Source of the DNA: Ramlibacter tataouinensis
Lineage (GTDB): Bacteria > Pseudomonadota > Gammaproteobacteria > Burkholderiales > Burkholderiaceae_C
Assembly (NCBI RefSeq): GCF_001580455.1
Contig: NZ_CP010951.1
Coordinates: 2,046,001-2,110,000, forward strand
Length of the DNA: 64,000 nt
Direction: 5' to 3'
A program made the translations under genes and the position numbers. The notes under the pieces are model-generated. The model saw only the letters and a program-made list of their open reading frames with translations. It was not told the DNA's origin and searched no databases. Of the stretch, positions 15,591 through 24,461 are shown piece after piece (within the stretch, counting starts at the first letter, position 1; every line of letters begins with the position of its first letter).

Positions 15591-18098
15591 ATGAACCTGC
15601 CGTCGCAAGCCCAGATCGTGATCGTCGGCGGCGGCATCGCCGGCTGCTCGGTCGCCTACCACCTCGCGAAGCTGGGTCGCACCGACGTCCTGCTGCTGGA
15701 GCAGGGCAAGCTGACCAGCGGGACCACCTGGCATGCCGCCGGGCTGGTGGGCCAGATGCGGCCGAACCGCGCCATGACCCAGCTGAGCAAGTACGGCATC
15801 GAGCTGTACGCCACGCTGGAAGCGGAAACGGGCCTGGCCACCGGCTGGAAGCGCTGCGGCAGCGTCAACGTCGCGCGCACGCCCGATCGCATGCAGGTGT
15901 TCAAGAAGCAGCTCGCGCTGGCGCGCAGCTTCGGCGTCGAGTGCCACGAGATTTCGCCGCGCGAGGCCGGCGAGAAGGTGCCGGTGATGCGCACCGACGA
16001 CCTGCAGGGCGCCCTGTGGCTGCCGGGCGACGGCAAGGCCAATCCGGCCGACCTGTGCATGTCGCTGGCCAAGGGCGCGCGGCTGCGCGGCGTGAAGATC
16101 GCCGAAGGCGTCGAGGTCACCGGCGTGATCACCGAGCACGGGCGCGTGGCCGGGGTGCGCACGAGCGAGGGCGAAGTCCGCTGCGAAGTGCTGGTCAACT
16201 GCGCCGGCCAGTGGGCGCGCCAGTTCGGCGCGCTGGCGGGCGTGAACGTGCCGCTCTTTTCGGCCGAGCACTTCTACATCGTCACCGGCCGCATCGAGGG
16301 CGTGCACCCCATGCTGCCGGTGATGCGCGACCCCGACGGCTTCATCTACTACAAGGAGGAAGTGGGCGGCCTGCTGATGGGCGGTTTCGAGCCGCAGGCC
16401 AAGCCCTGGAAGGTCGACCCGATCCCGCGCGACTTCCAGTTCCAGCTGCTGGACGAGGACTGGGACCAGTTCGAGCCCCTGATGACGAACGCGCTGCACC
16501 GCACGCCCTGCCTGGCCAGCGCCGAGGTCAAGCTGCTGCTGAACGGCCCGGAGAGCTTCACGCCGGACGGCAACTTCATCCTGGGCGAGGCGCCGGAGCT
16601 GCGCAACTACTTCGTCTGCGCCGGCTTCAATTCGGCCGGCATCGCCAACAGCGGCGGCGCCGGCCGGCTGATGGCCGAATGGATCCTTGCCGGCGAGCCG
16701 GGCCAGGACGTTTGGGAAGTGGACATCCGCCGCTTCGCGCCCTTCACCGGCAACCGCCGCGCGCTGGCACAGCGCACCGGCGAGACCCTGGGCCTGCACT
16801 ACGCGATGCGCTGGCCGCGGCAGGAACTGGAATCGGCGCGGCCGCTGCGCACCTCGCCGCTGTACGACATCCTGGCCGCCAAGGGCGCCGAGTTCGGCAG
16901 CAAGAACGGCTGGGAGCGGGTGAACTACTTCCGGCCGCCCCTTGCTCCCTCCCCCTCCGGGGGAGGGCTGGAGTGGGGGCGCGACGGCGCATCGAGCGAA
17001 TCAAACACCCCCCTCCCAACGTCCCGGGGGGAGGCGCAATTTCACGGACGCCCGCCGCACACCTTGGGCACGCCCGGCTGGCTGCCCTGGATGCTCGAGG
17101 AACAGAAGGCGACGCGCGACGCGGTGGCGATCTACGACCAGACCTCGTTCGCCAAGCTGCTGCTGCAAGGCAGCGATGCGCTGGCGCTGCTGGAGCGCCT
17201 GTGCGCCAACGAGATGGACGTGCCGGTGGGCAAGATGGTCTACACGCCCATGCTCAACGAGCGCGGCGGCATCGAGAGCGACCTCACCGTCATGCGCCAG
17301 GCGGCCGATCGCTTCCTGATCGTCACCGGTTCGGCCCAGGCCACGCGCGACGCCGACTGGATCGGCCGCCACATCGCGCCCGGCCAGCACGCGGTCCTCA
17401 CCGACGTTTCGGCGATGTACGCCGTGCTGTCGGTGATGGGGCCGAAGGTGCGCGACTTGCTGCCGCGCGTGAGCCCCGACGACCTTTCGCCCGAAGCGCT
17501 GAAGTTCTCCTGGACCCGCGAGATCGATGTCGGCTTCGCCCGGGTGCGCGCCGCCCGCATGAGCTACGTCGGCGGGCCGGGCTATGAGCTGTACGTGCCG
17601 ATCGAGATGGCGCGCCATGTGTACCTCGCGCTCGCCGACGCCGGCGCGGAACTGGGACTGCGCGACGCCGGCTACTACGCGCTGGACGCGCTGCGCATCG
17701 AGCAGGGCCGCCGCGCCTGGGGCGCCGAACTGGGACCGGACGAAACGCCGTGGGAAGCGGGGCTGCACTTCAGCGTCCGGCCGGACAAGGCCACGCCCTT
17801 TATCGGCCAGCCGGCGCTGCGCCGGGCGCAGGGGCAGCCGCTGCGCAAGAAGCTGGTGACGCTGCTGCTGGCGCCGCCGGCCTATGCCTGGGGCGGTGAA
17901 ACCATCCTGCTGGGCGGCGAGCCGGCCGGCGAGATTTCATCGGCCGGCTACAGCCCGCTGGCGGGATGCTGCGTGGCGCTGGGCTATGTGCGCGGCGCGG
18001 CGGCCCAGGTGCGGCACGAAGGCAGCGAGGCGCACATCGATCTTTGGGGCGAGGCGGTTGCGGTGCGGCTGCACGACCGCTGGCCGCCGGCACGCTGA
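15591..18098 (+). CDS. FAD-dependent N-methylglycine-type dehydrogenase with C-terminal folate-binding (GcvT) domain
   Basis: 835 residues, resembling dimethylglycine and sarcosine dehydrogenases. N-terminal DAO-type domain with dinucleotide motif GGGIAG (13-18) and His48 in TTWHAAGL, the position of covalent FAD in dimethylglycine dehydrogenase; C-terminal aminomethyltransferase-like domain from about 490, which in relatives binds tetrahydrofolate and captures the released one-carbon unit. It lies 13 bases after the EamA gene and ends the rightward phosphonate operon. An N-methylated aminophosphonate is a plausible substrate, but sarcosine or dimethylglycine cannot be excluded. Residues about 449-486 between the two domains come from an in-frame GC-rich repeat (16938-17045). 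Confidence 0.85.
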   Translation: MNLPSQAQIVIVGGGIAGCSVAYHLAKLGRTDVLLLEQGKLTSGTTWHAAGLVGQMRPNRAMTQLSKYGIELYATLEAETGLATGWKRCGSVNVARTPDRMQVFKKQLALARSFGVECHEISPREAGEKVPVMRTDDLQGALWLPGDGKANPADLCMSLAKGARLRGVKIAEGVEVTGVITEHGRVAGVRTSEGEVRCEVLVNCAGQWARQFGALAGVNVPLFSAEHFYIVTGRIEGVHPMLPVMRDPDGFIYYKEEVGGLLMGGFEPQAKPWKVDPIPRDFQFQLLDEDWDQFEPLMTNALHRTPCLASAEVKLLLNGPESFTPDGNFILGEAPELRNYFVCAGFNSAGIANSGGAGRLMAEWILAGEPGQDVWEVDIRRFAPFTGNRRALAQRTGETLGLHYAMRWPRQELESARPLRTSPLYDILAAKGAEFGSKNGWERVNYFRPPLAPSPSGGGLEWGRDGASSESNTPLPTSRGEAQFHGRPPHTLGTPGWLPWMLEEQKATRDAVAIYDQTSFAKLLLQGSDALALLERLCANEMDVPVGKMVYTPMLNERGGIESDLTVMRQAADRFLIVTGSAQATRDADWIGRHIAPGQHAVLTDVSAMYAVLSVMGPKVRDLLPRVSPDDLSPEALKFSWTREIDVGFARVRAARMSYVGGPGYELYVPIEMARHVYLALADAGAELGLRDAGYYALDALRIEQGRRAWGAELGPDETPWEAGLHFSVRPDKATPFIGQPALRRAQGQPLRKKLVTLLLAPPAYAWGGETILLGGEPAGEISSAGYSPLAGCCVALGYVRGAAAQVRHEGSEAHIDLWGEAVAVRLHDRWPPAR
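16938..17045. repeat. GC-rich palindromic element inserted in frame in the flavoprotein gene
   Basis: About 105 bp with C-run/G-run inverted pairs: CTCCCCCTCCGGGGGAGGG near its left end and CCCCCCTCCCAACGTCCCGG near its right end, linked by an AT-richer middle. It looks like a Comamonadaceae-type intergenic repeat but lies inside an open reading frame. It encodes a Pro/Ser/Gly-rich linker of about 36 residues with no counterpart in relatives of this family as I remember them. Exact boundaries are uncertain. Confidence 0.65.
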
Positions 18099-18108
18099 GC
18101 CCGGCAGT

Positions 18109-18130
18109 TAGGGCCTGTTAACAGGCCCTA
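18109..18130. terminator. Perfect 22-bp palindrome, possible bidirectional terminator
   Basis: A flawless 11+11 bp inverted repeat centred on GTTAAC lies in the 34 bases between the convergent flavoprotein gene (stop 18098) and the small gene at 18133-18345. It would form a strong hairpin in RNA from either strand, though without a long T tract. It could instead be a protein-binding site. Confidence 0.5.
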
Positions 18131-18132
18131 GC

Positions 18133-18345
18133 TCAGCCGGCGCGATCGGCCCGCAGCGGCGGCGCGGCGTCCGGCGCCGCGGGCTGGTCGCCATGGTGGG
18201 CGGCAGCGACGCCGGCCGATCCGCCGGACAGGTCCTTCAGCCGCTGCTGCAGCATCTTGCGCTGCAAGGGCCGGCCTAACTCCTTGGTGTAGTAGGCGAC
18301 CTCGAATTCGTCGCGGGCCGGCCGGCGTTCCTTTTCAGGTGTCAT
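18133..18345 (-). CDS. Small hypothetical protein
   Basis: 70 residues if started at the ATG at 18345; an earlier in-frame ATG at 18402 is less likely because it precedes the conserved-looking charged start MTPEKERRPARDEFEV. The segment FEVAYYTKELGRPLQ faintly resembles DUF3606 proteins (one is encoded at 58197), but I would not assign it. The C-terminus is rich in Ala, Pro and His. Convergent with the phosphonate operon. Function unknown. Confidence 0.5.
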   Translation of the reverse strand: MTPEKERRPARDEFEVAYYTKELGRPLQRKMLQQRLKDLSGGSAGVAAAHHGDQPAAPDAAPPLRADRAG

Positions 18346-18510
18346 CAACTCAGCATAGCGCCGGGCCGGGGCGACAGCGTAGGACAACAGCCCATCCGTC
18401 ACTCGGACCAGTCCGATTGATGAGTCGGCAGGGGACGCGCCCGGACTCCCGGGCGAAGCCGTGCGGGCTTAACATGGAAGCCCCCGGTCGCTTTTGCCAA
18501 GGAGGCTCTC

Positions 18511-20565
18511 ATGCCGACATCCGCGGACATTGCCGCGCTTCGAACCCTCGCACTGGTCGGGCCGGCAACGTCGGGCAAGACGACCCTGGTGGAAGCACTG
18601 CTGTGGAAATCGGGCGCCATCGGCGCCCCCGGCAGCGTGGAACGCGGCACCGCCGTCAGCGACTACGACCCTCTGGAGAAGAAGGCGCAGCGCTCGCTCG
18701 CCGCCTCGGTGCTGCGCCTGCGCCACAACGGCATCCAGGCCCATCTCATCGACACGCCCGGCGCCAGCGATTTCCTGGGGCAGTCGCTGCCCGCGCTGGA
18801 AGCGGTGGAGACCGCCGCCGTCGTGATCGGCGCCACCACCGGCGTCGAACCGATGGCGGTGCGCATGATGCAGTGGGCCGCCGACCGCGAGCGTGACCGC
18901 ATCATCATCGTCAACAAGATCGACGCCCAGGGCGTGAACCTGGAGGCGCTGGTGGGGGAGATCCAGGCGGCCTTCGGCCGCGAGTGCCTGCCGGTGAACC
19001 TGCCGGCCGAGCGCGGCGCGCGCGTCGTCGATTGCTTCTACGACCGCGGCGGCGACAGCAGTCCGGCCACCGACTTCTCCTCGGTGGCCCAGGCGCACCG
19101 GGCGCTGGTCGAACAGGTGGTGGAAGTCGATTCCGCTTTCGTCGAGCGCTACTTGAGCGACGGCGACGTCGACCCCTCCGAGCTGCACGCGCCGCTGGAG
19201 CAGGCGCTGCGCGAGGGCCACCTGGTGCCGATCTGCTTCGTGTCGGCGCGCACCGGCGCCGGCGTGCCGGAGCTGCTGGACGTGATCGCCAAGCTGCTGC
19301 CGGACCCGACCGAGAGCAACCCGCCGCAGTTCCTCAACGGCGACGGGCCGGATGCCAAGCCCATGCAGGCGCAGGTCGATCCCGCCCGCCATGTGCTGGC
19401 CCATGTGTTCAAGATCGCGCAGGACCCTTATGTGGGCAAGATGGGTGTGTTGCGGGTGCACCAGGGCACGGTCACCCGCGACAGCCAGCTTTACGTGGGC
19501 GACGCGCGCCGCCCTTTCAAGGTCGGGCACCTGTTCGCGCTGCAGGGCAAGGAATTCCAGGAAATCCAGCGCGCGGTGCCCGGCGACATCTGCGCCCTGG
19601 CCAAGGTCGAGGAACTGCACTTCGACGCGGTGCTGCATGACGCCACCGAGGATGAGCGCATCCACCTGAAGCCGCTGGACTTCCCGGTGCCGGTGCACGG
19701 GCTGGCGATCGAGCCCAAGCGGCGCGGCGACGAGCAGCGCCTGCACGACATCCTGCAGAAGCTGGTGAGCGAAGACCCCTGCCTGCGGCTGGAGCACGTG
19801 GCCGCCACCAATGAGAGCGTGGTCTATGGCCTGGGCGAGCTGCACCTGCGCACGCTGCTGGAGCGCCTGACCGACATCCACCACTGCGAGGTCAACACCC
19901 GGCCGCCGCGCATCGCCTACCGCGAAACCATCACCGCGCCGGCCGAGGGCCACCACCGCCACAAGAAGCAGACCGGCGGCGCCGGGCAGTTCGGCGAGGT
20001 GTTCCTGCGGGTGGAGCCGCTGGCGCGCGGCGCCGGCTTCGAGTTCGTCGACCAGGTCAAGGGCGGCGCCATTCCGTACAACTTCATGCCGGCGGTCGAG
20101 AAAGGCGTGCGTCAGGCGCTGGAAGCCGGCGTGATCGCCGGCTATCCGGTGGTCGACTTGCGGGTGACGGTGTACGACGGCAAGCACCACAGCGTGGACA
20201 GCAAGGAGATCGCCTTCATCACGGCCGGCCGCAAGGCGGTGCAGGCCGCCGTGCAGGCGGCCCGGCCCAGCGTGCTGGAGCCCATCGTCAACGTCGAGAT
20301 CGCCGCGCCAGAAGCCAACATCGGCGACATCACCGGCGACCTCGCCTCGCGCCGCGGCCAGGTGAGCGGCACCGCCAATTCCGCCGGCGGCCTGGCGGTG
20401 CTGGCGCTGGCACCGCTGTCCGAGCTGTCCAGCTACCAGTCGCGCCTGAACGCGCTGACCGGCGGCCAGGGCCGCTACACGCTGGCGTTCAGCCACTACG
20501 AGCCGGTGCCGCCCACCGTGCAGGCGCAGCTCACCTCGCAGTACAAGATCCGCGAAGAGGCCTGA
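18511..20565 (+). CDS. Elongation factor G-like translational GTPase
   Basis: 684 residues with the full EF-G domain order: GTPase domain (about 10-275), domain II (about 295-375), then domains III, IV and V. GTPase motifs: G1 GPATSGKTT, G3 DTPGASDF, G4 NKID. G1 and the switch region differ from canonical FusA (GHVDAGKTT), placing it with the EF-G2/EF-G-like paralogues whose role is poorly defined (ribosome rescue, recycling or stress). A Shine-Dalgarno (AAGGAG) precedes the ATG. Stand-alone gene, convergent with proQ. Confidence 0.9.
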   Translation: MPTSADIAALRTLALVGPATSGKTTLVEALLWKSGAIGAPGSVERGTAVSDYDPLEKKAQRSLAASVLRLRHNGIQAHLIDTPGASDFLGQSLPALEAVETAAVVIGATTGVEPMAVRMMQWAADRERDRIIIVNKIDAQGVNLEALVGEIQAAFGRECLPVNLPAERGARVVDCFYDRGGDSSPATDFSSVAQAHRALVEQVVEVDSAFVERYLSDGDVDPSELHAPLEQALREGHLVPICFVSARTGAGVPELLDVIAKLLPDPTESNPPQFLNGDGPDAKPMQAQVDPARHVLAHVFKIAQDPYVGKMGVLRVHQGTVTRDSQLYVGDARRPFKVGHLFALQGKEFQEIQRAVPGDICALAKVEELHFDAVLHDATEDERIHLKPLDFPVPVHGLAIEPKRRGDEQRLHDILQKLVSEDPCLRLEHVAATNESVVYGLGELHLRTLLERLTDIHHCEVNTRPPRIAYRETITAPAEGHHRHKKQTGGAGQFGEVFLRVEPLARGAGFEFVDQVKGGAIPYNFMPAVEKGVRQALEAGVIAGYPVVDLRVTVYDGKHHSVDSKEIAFITAGRKAVQAAVQAARPSVLEPIVNVEIAAPEANIGDITGDLASRRGQVSGTANSAGGLAVLALAPLSELSSYQSRLNALTGGQGRYTLAFSHYEPVPPTVQAQLTSQYKIREEA

Positions 20566-20574
20566 CGCCGGCCC

Positions 20575-21240
20575 TCAGGCCAGCAGCTTGCGCACCTCGC
20601 CCGGCTTCATCCCGTACATCTCGGCAAAGGCCTCGACGCTCTGGCCGCTGGCGGCGTAGGCGCGCCGCAGCGCCTCGCGCCTGGCGACCCGGCTGCCGAT
20701 CTCGGCGAACGCTTCGTTCAGCGCTTCGAGCGCGGTTTCGTCGCTCGCCCGCACCAGCTCCAGGTAGGCCTCGCGCGACAGCCCCGAGGCCTCGATCGCC
20801 CGCACCAGCCGCACCTGCAGCCATGAGCGGGCATCGGGCGAGCGCGCCTGGCGCCGCCGGAACACCTCCATGATCGCGTGGTGCACGTGTTCCGGCGCCA
20901 CCTCGCCGACCGGGTTGCCGTCCAGGTCGTGGCGCTTGGCGCCCGAAGCCACCGCTTCCAGGTACCTGGTGGAACGCGCGTGCGCGCCCAGCGCCGCCTT
21001 GAGTTCTTCCTTGCGGAAGCCCTCGGGGTGACGCGCCATCAGGTCCTCGAACACGCCGAGCTTGAGGGGCAGGAAACGCGCGCCGAAGAGCTTGGGATGC
21101 AGCTGGAACAGGCGCTCGAGCACCGGGCGCACGTCGACGCGCGCCTTCTGCGCCTTGGGCGGCTGCTGGGCCTGCTGGGCCTGCTGGGCCGGTGCGTCGG
21201 CTTGTGCTTCCGGGGATGCGGTGGTCGGGGTATCGGACAT
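20575..21240 (-). CDS. proQ: ProQ/FinO-domain RNA chaperone
   Basis: 221 residues. A low-complexity Gln/Ala/Pro N-terminus (about 10-38) leads into a ProQ/FinO domain (about 40-150, with VLERLFQLHPKLFGARFLPLKLGV). The C-terminal half is helical and differs from the Tudor-like domain of E. coli ProQ. The ATG at 21240 is chosen because the longer frame upstream lacks conserved sequence. Such proteins bind structured small RNAs and mRNA 3' ends. The 3' end faces the EF-G-like gene 9 bases away. Confidence 0.85.
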   Translation of the reverse strand: MSDTPTTASPEAQADAPAQQAQQAQQPPKAQKARVDVRPVLERLFQLHPKLFGARFLPLKLGVFEDLMARHPEGFRKEELKAALGAHARSTRYLEAVASGAKRHDLDGNPVGEVAPEHVHHAIMEVFRRRQARSPDARSWLQVRLVRAIEASGLSREAYLELVRASDETALEALNEAFAEIGSRVARREALRRAYAASGQSVEAFAEMYGMKPGEVRKLLA

Positions 21241-21304
21241 TCGGGAATCTGCTCTCGCGCGAGCCCCGAACTGTACGCGCTTCCGTCGGGCAGAATCCGG
21301 GCGC

Positions 21305-21781
21305 ATGAAGATCGAAAAAGACACGGTGGTCACGCTGCGCTACAAGGTCGCCGAGGCCAGCGGCAAGCTGATCGAGGAAAGCCGCACGCCCATGGTGTAC
21401 CTGCACGGCGGCTATGAGAACACCTTGCCCAAGATCGAGGCCGCGCTCGAGGGCAAGGAGGCGGGCCACGAGGTGACGCTGCAGCTCAAGCCCGAGGACG
21501 CGTTCGGCCAGCGCGACGAGTCGCTCAAGCGCACCATCAGCAAGAAGGAGTTCCCGCCCGGCGTCAAGGTCGGCGGCCAGCTCGAGGGCCACACCGACGA
21601 CGGGCGGCCGCATGTGTTCCACGTCATGAAGATCAAGGGCGACCAGGTCCTGCTCGACGGCAACCATCCGCTGGCGGGCCGGGAGTTGCGCTTCTCGCTG
21701 AAGGTGGCCGGCGTGCGCCGGGCCACCGCCGAGGAGATCGCCCACCGCCATGTGCACGGCGAGCACGGACACCAGCACTGA
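21305..21781 (+). CDS. slyD: FKBP-type peptidyl-prolyl cis-trans isomerase SlyD
   Basis: 158 residues. An FKBP domain is interrupted by the chaperone insert-in-flap region (about 70-125), as in SlyD. The C-terminus HRHVHGEHGHQH is His-rich and would bind nickel or other metals, though shorter than in E. coli. It catalyses prolyl isomerisation and holds folding intermediates; in some bacteria it supplies nickel to hydrogenases. Divergent from proQ with 64 bases between starts. Confidence 0.92.
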   Translation: MKIEKDTVVTLRYKVAEASGKLIEESRTPMVYLHGGYENTLPKIEAALEGKEAGHEVTLQLKPEDAFGQRDESLKRTISKKEFPPGVKVGGQLEGHTDDGRPHVFHVMKIKGDQVLLDGNHPLAGRELRFSLKVAGVRRATAEEIAHRHVHGEHGHQH

Positions 21782-21836
21782 CCCGGCTCGTGTGCATGAG
21801 CTTTAGATTCCGGCCAGCGTCCCCAGCTAAGGTCTC

Positions 21837-22868
21837 ATGAGCACGCACCCCATCCTCCAGATCCAGCCGCTCGGTTTTCCCTGGGCGACCGTCGACCCGT
21901 TCCTGTTCTGCGCTTACCACGACGATGCCTACCCGCAGGGCAACGGCGCGTTCGGCCCCAAGGTGTCGCTGGCCGGGCGCGACATCGGCCAGGACTTCAG
22001 CCGCAAGGACGGCTGGAGCATGTACCACGGCGAGACCGTGCCGGGCTTTCCGGCGCATCCGCACCGCGGCTTCGAGACGGTGACGGTGGTGCGCCGCGGC
22101 CTGATCGACCACTCCGACTCGCTGGGCGCCACCGCTCGCTTCGGCGAAGGCGACGCGCAGTGGGTGACGGCCGGCAGCGGCATCGTGCATTCGGAGATGT
22201 TCCCGCTGCTGCGCGAGAGCGAGGCGAACCCGCTGGAGCTGTTCCAGATCTGGCTGAACCTGCCGGCCAAGAACAAGATGGTGCCGGCGCACTTCACCAT
22301 GTTCTGGTCGGACCGGATTCCGCGCCTGGCGGTGAAGGACGAGCAGGGCCGCGAGACGGTGGTGTCCACGGTTGCCGGGCCGCTCGAAGGCGCGGACACG
22401 CCGCTGCCGCCGCCGCCCGACTCCTGGGCGGCGCAGGCCGAAGCCGACGTCGCCATCTGGACCATCCGCATGCAGCCCGGCGCGCGCTGGACGCTGCCTG
22501 CCGCCAGGGGCGGCGAAGGCACGCGGCGCACGCTCTATCTGTTCAAGGGCGCCGAAGCACGCATCGCCGGCGAGGTGGTCAAGGCGCCGTCCGCCATCGC
22601 GCTGCAAGCCGGGGTGCCGGTCGAGCTGGTGGCGGGCGACACCGAGGTGGAGTTCCTGCTGCTGCAGGGCCGCCCGATCGGCGAGCCGGTGGCGCAGTAC
22701 GGGCCGTTCGTGATGAACACGCAGGCCGAGATCATGCAGGCGATGCAGGACTACCGTCGCACCCAGTTCGGCGGCTGGCCCTGGGCCGACAGCGCGCCGG
22801 TGCATGGCGGTGAGCCGCGCCGCTTCGCCCGGCATCCGGGCGGCGAGGTGGAAGACCCGGCCGGCTGA
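21837..22868 (+). CDS. Pirin family protein
   Basis: 343 residues, two cupin domains. The N-terminal cupin carries the metal-ligand pattern of pirins: HPHRGFETVTVV with the His pair, then a His and Glu in GIVHSEM. Pirins bind iron and some show quercetinase activity; others act as redox sensors. It stands alone after slyD, so the role here is open. The length is on the long side because of an extended second domain and tail. Confidence 0.88.
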   Translation: MSTHPILQIQPLGFPWATVDPFLFCAYHDDAYPQGNGAFGPKVSLAGRDIGQDFSRKDGWSMYHGETVPGFPAHPHRGFETVTVVRRGLIDHSDSLGATARFGEGDAQWVTAGSGIVHSEMFPLLRESEANPLELFQIWLNLPAKNKMVPAHFTMFWSDRIPRLAVKDEQGRETVVSTVAGPLEGADTPLPPPPDSWAAQAEADVAIWTIRMQPGARWTLPAARGGEGTRRTLYLFKGAEARIAGEVVKAPSAIALQAGVPVELVAGDTEVEFLLLQGRPIGEPVAQYGPFVMNTQAEIMQAMQDYRRTQFGGWPWADSAPVHGGEPRRFARHPGGEVEDPAG

Positions 22869-22956
22869 GGCCCTGAAGTCCTCGCCCTGGCAGCGGCAAC
22901 CCGCCCCGGGTGGTGAGCGCCGCCCATCCGGGTGAAGCTCACCGCTTTCCCGTGAC

Positions 22957-22978
22957 GCGCGGGCGAGCCTGCCCGCGC
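22957..22978. terminator. Hairpin between convergent genes, possible terminator
   Basis: GCGCGGGC and GCCCGCGC form an 8-bp stem around a 6-base loop. It sits between the pirin gene (stop 22868) and the hydrolase gene (stop 22983). No T tract follows, so intrinsic termination is uncertain. A second weaker pair (GGTGAGC and GCTCACC) lies just to its left. Confidence 0.35.
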
Positions 22979-22982
22979 CGCC

Positions 22983-24461
22983 CTACGCCGCGCGCTCTTC
23001 CGCCGCCTTGAGCCGGTTCACCAGGCTGACGTATTCGCCCATCGCCTGCTCGCGCGCCACGCCGCGCTTGCCGGACCAGGCGTCGTACTTCGCGCGCCCC
23101 ACCATGTCCATCACGCCAGGCCGCGCGCCGGTGATATCGCCGGCACTGCCTTGCTTGTACAGCGCATAGAGCGCCAGCAGCGTGTCGTTGTCGGGCGCCC
23201 GGCGCAAGGTCTTGGACAGCGCCGCGGCCGCCTCGAACGCATGCTCGGCGGGGCTCGGCCCATCGGGCAGCGGACTTCCGCCGAAGTGGGCGTCCTCCAG
23301 GGCCACCTCGTCGGGGAACCAGCGTGCGTCCAGCAGCCGCCCCTGCCGCAGCGTGAAGGCCAGCACGCCTTGCGACGCCAGTGAATTCGCCCTCAGCGTG
23401 GCCGGCACCACCGCCATCCCCGCGTTCAGGACAGGCGCCCCGAAGGCCGTGAACCCCGCGCCCGCGCCGGCCCAGCCCTGCAGCTTCGCCAGGCCTTGGC
23501 GTCCGCGGAAGATGCCGCTGGCGCGATTGGCGCCGGGCTGGTACCAGGCGAAGTCCGGGATGCCGCGTTCGTACAGCGCCGCGAAGTCGCCGCGCTCGAG
23601 GTCGTCCTGTGCGCCGGCCAGCAGCTCGCGCATCTGCGCCGGGGTCATGCGCGGATCGTCGGCGGCCATGCCGAGCGAGCGGGCGGGACTGGCATCGAAG
23701 AATTCGAGCACGTTCTTCGCGACGATCTCCCGGTCGTTGTCCACGCACACCATGTGATAGCTGTCCTCCAGCACCACCATGCGCGCCTGCCCCGCACGCT
23801 TGCCGGCGCCGATGTGCTCGACGAGGAAGTGGGCCGACCGCAGGCTGGTCAGCTCGTCCTGCCTCGCGTGGACGACCAGCGTCGGGCAGCGGATGCGATC
23901 CAGCCCGCGCATGACGGCGCCGCGCAGGCGATCCACTTCGCGGATGCAGGCCAGCGGCACCCACCCGTAGTGAAAGTTCTCGCCGCGCTGGAACTTGGCC
24001 TTGACGATCGCGCGCAGTTGCTCGTTCTTGATGCCGTAGGGGTCTTCCTCCTCCACCTTCATGCGCTCGGGGACGCGCGGCACCAGATACAGCAGCGGAC
24101 GCAGGCTGCGGTACCAGGGCGTGGCCCAGCCGTCGATATAAACCGGCGGGGCCAGCGCCACCAGCCGGCCCTTGGTATGCTGCTCGCGCTTAACGGTCTC
24201 CACCGCGAGCAAGGCGCCCATGCACATGCCCATGACGTGCAGCACCTCGTGCTGGCCCAGGACCTCCAGGTACTTCGCCCGCACGGCCTGGATCCAGTCG
24301 TCGGCGCGCACGCCGGCCAGGTCTTCCGGCCGGGTGCCGTGGCCGGGCAGGGTGAGCGCGTGTGTGACGAAGCCGGCGTTCTTCAGCCGCTTGTGCATGG
24401 AGCCCAGGTCGTACTGCGTGCCGCCCAGACCGTGGATGAGGAAGACGCCGGGCTCATCCAT
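22983..24461 (-). CDS. Three-domain protein: alpha/beta hydrolase with Cys nucleophile, SnoaL-like domain, acyl-CoA-binding (ACBP) domain
   Basis: 492 residues. An alpha/beta-hydrolase domain (1-256) has oxyanion HGLGG (10-14) and a nucleophile elbow GMCMG with Cys80 where lipases have Ser; the likely partners are Asp202 (ARQDE) and His236 (SYHMV). A SnoaL/NTF2-like region follows (about 272-398). Residues about 405-486 are an acyl-CoA-binding protein domain (LYALYKQGSAGD, RPG, AKYDAW). A Cys-Asp-His triad is known from PHA synthases, so acyl transfer from acyl-CoA is as likely as hydrolysis. The ATG at 24461 overlaps the preceding MASE1 gene by 8 bases, so the two are probably co-transcribed. 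Confidence 0.85.
   Translation of the reverse strand: MDEPGVFLIHGLGGTQYDLGSMHKRLKNAGFVTHALTLPGHGTRPEDLAGVRADDWIQAVRAKYLEVLGQHEVLHVMGMCMGALLAVETVKREQHTKGRLVALAPPVYIDGWATPWYRSLRPLLYLVPRVPERMKVEEEDPYGIKNEQLRAIVKAKFQRGENFHYGWVPLACIREVDRLRGAVMRGLDRIRCPTLVVHARQDELTSLRSAHFLVEHIGAGKRAGQARMVVLEDSYHMVCVDNDREIVAKNVLEFFDASPARSLGMAADDPRMTPAQMRELLAGAQDDLERGDFAALYERGIPDFAWYQPGANRASGIFRGRQGLAKLQGWAGAGAGFTAFGAPVLNAGMAVVPATLRANSLASQGVLAFTLRQGRLLDARWFPDEVALEDAHFGGSPLPDGPSPAEHAFEAAAALSKTLRRAPDNDTLLALYALYKQGSAGDITGARPGVMDMVGRAKYDAWSGKRGVAREQAMGEYVSLVNRLKAAEERAA

Noticed and set aside
1..18100. C-P lyase (phnG-M) or phosphonatase (phnX) genes
   Set aside because: None are encoded in the window; the HAD gene at the left edge lacks the PhnX-type start and is HAD-IB-like.
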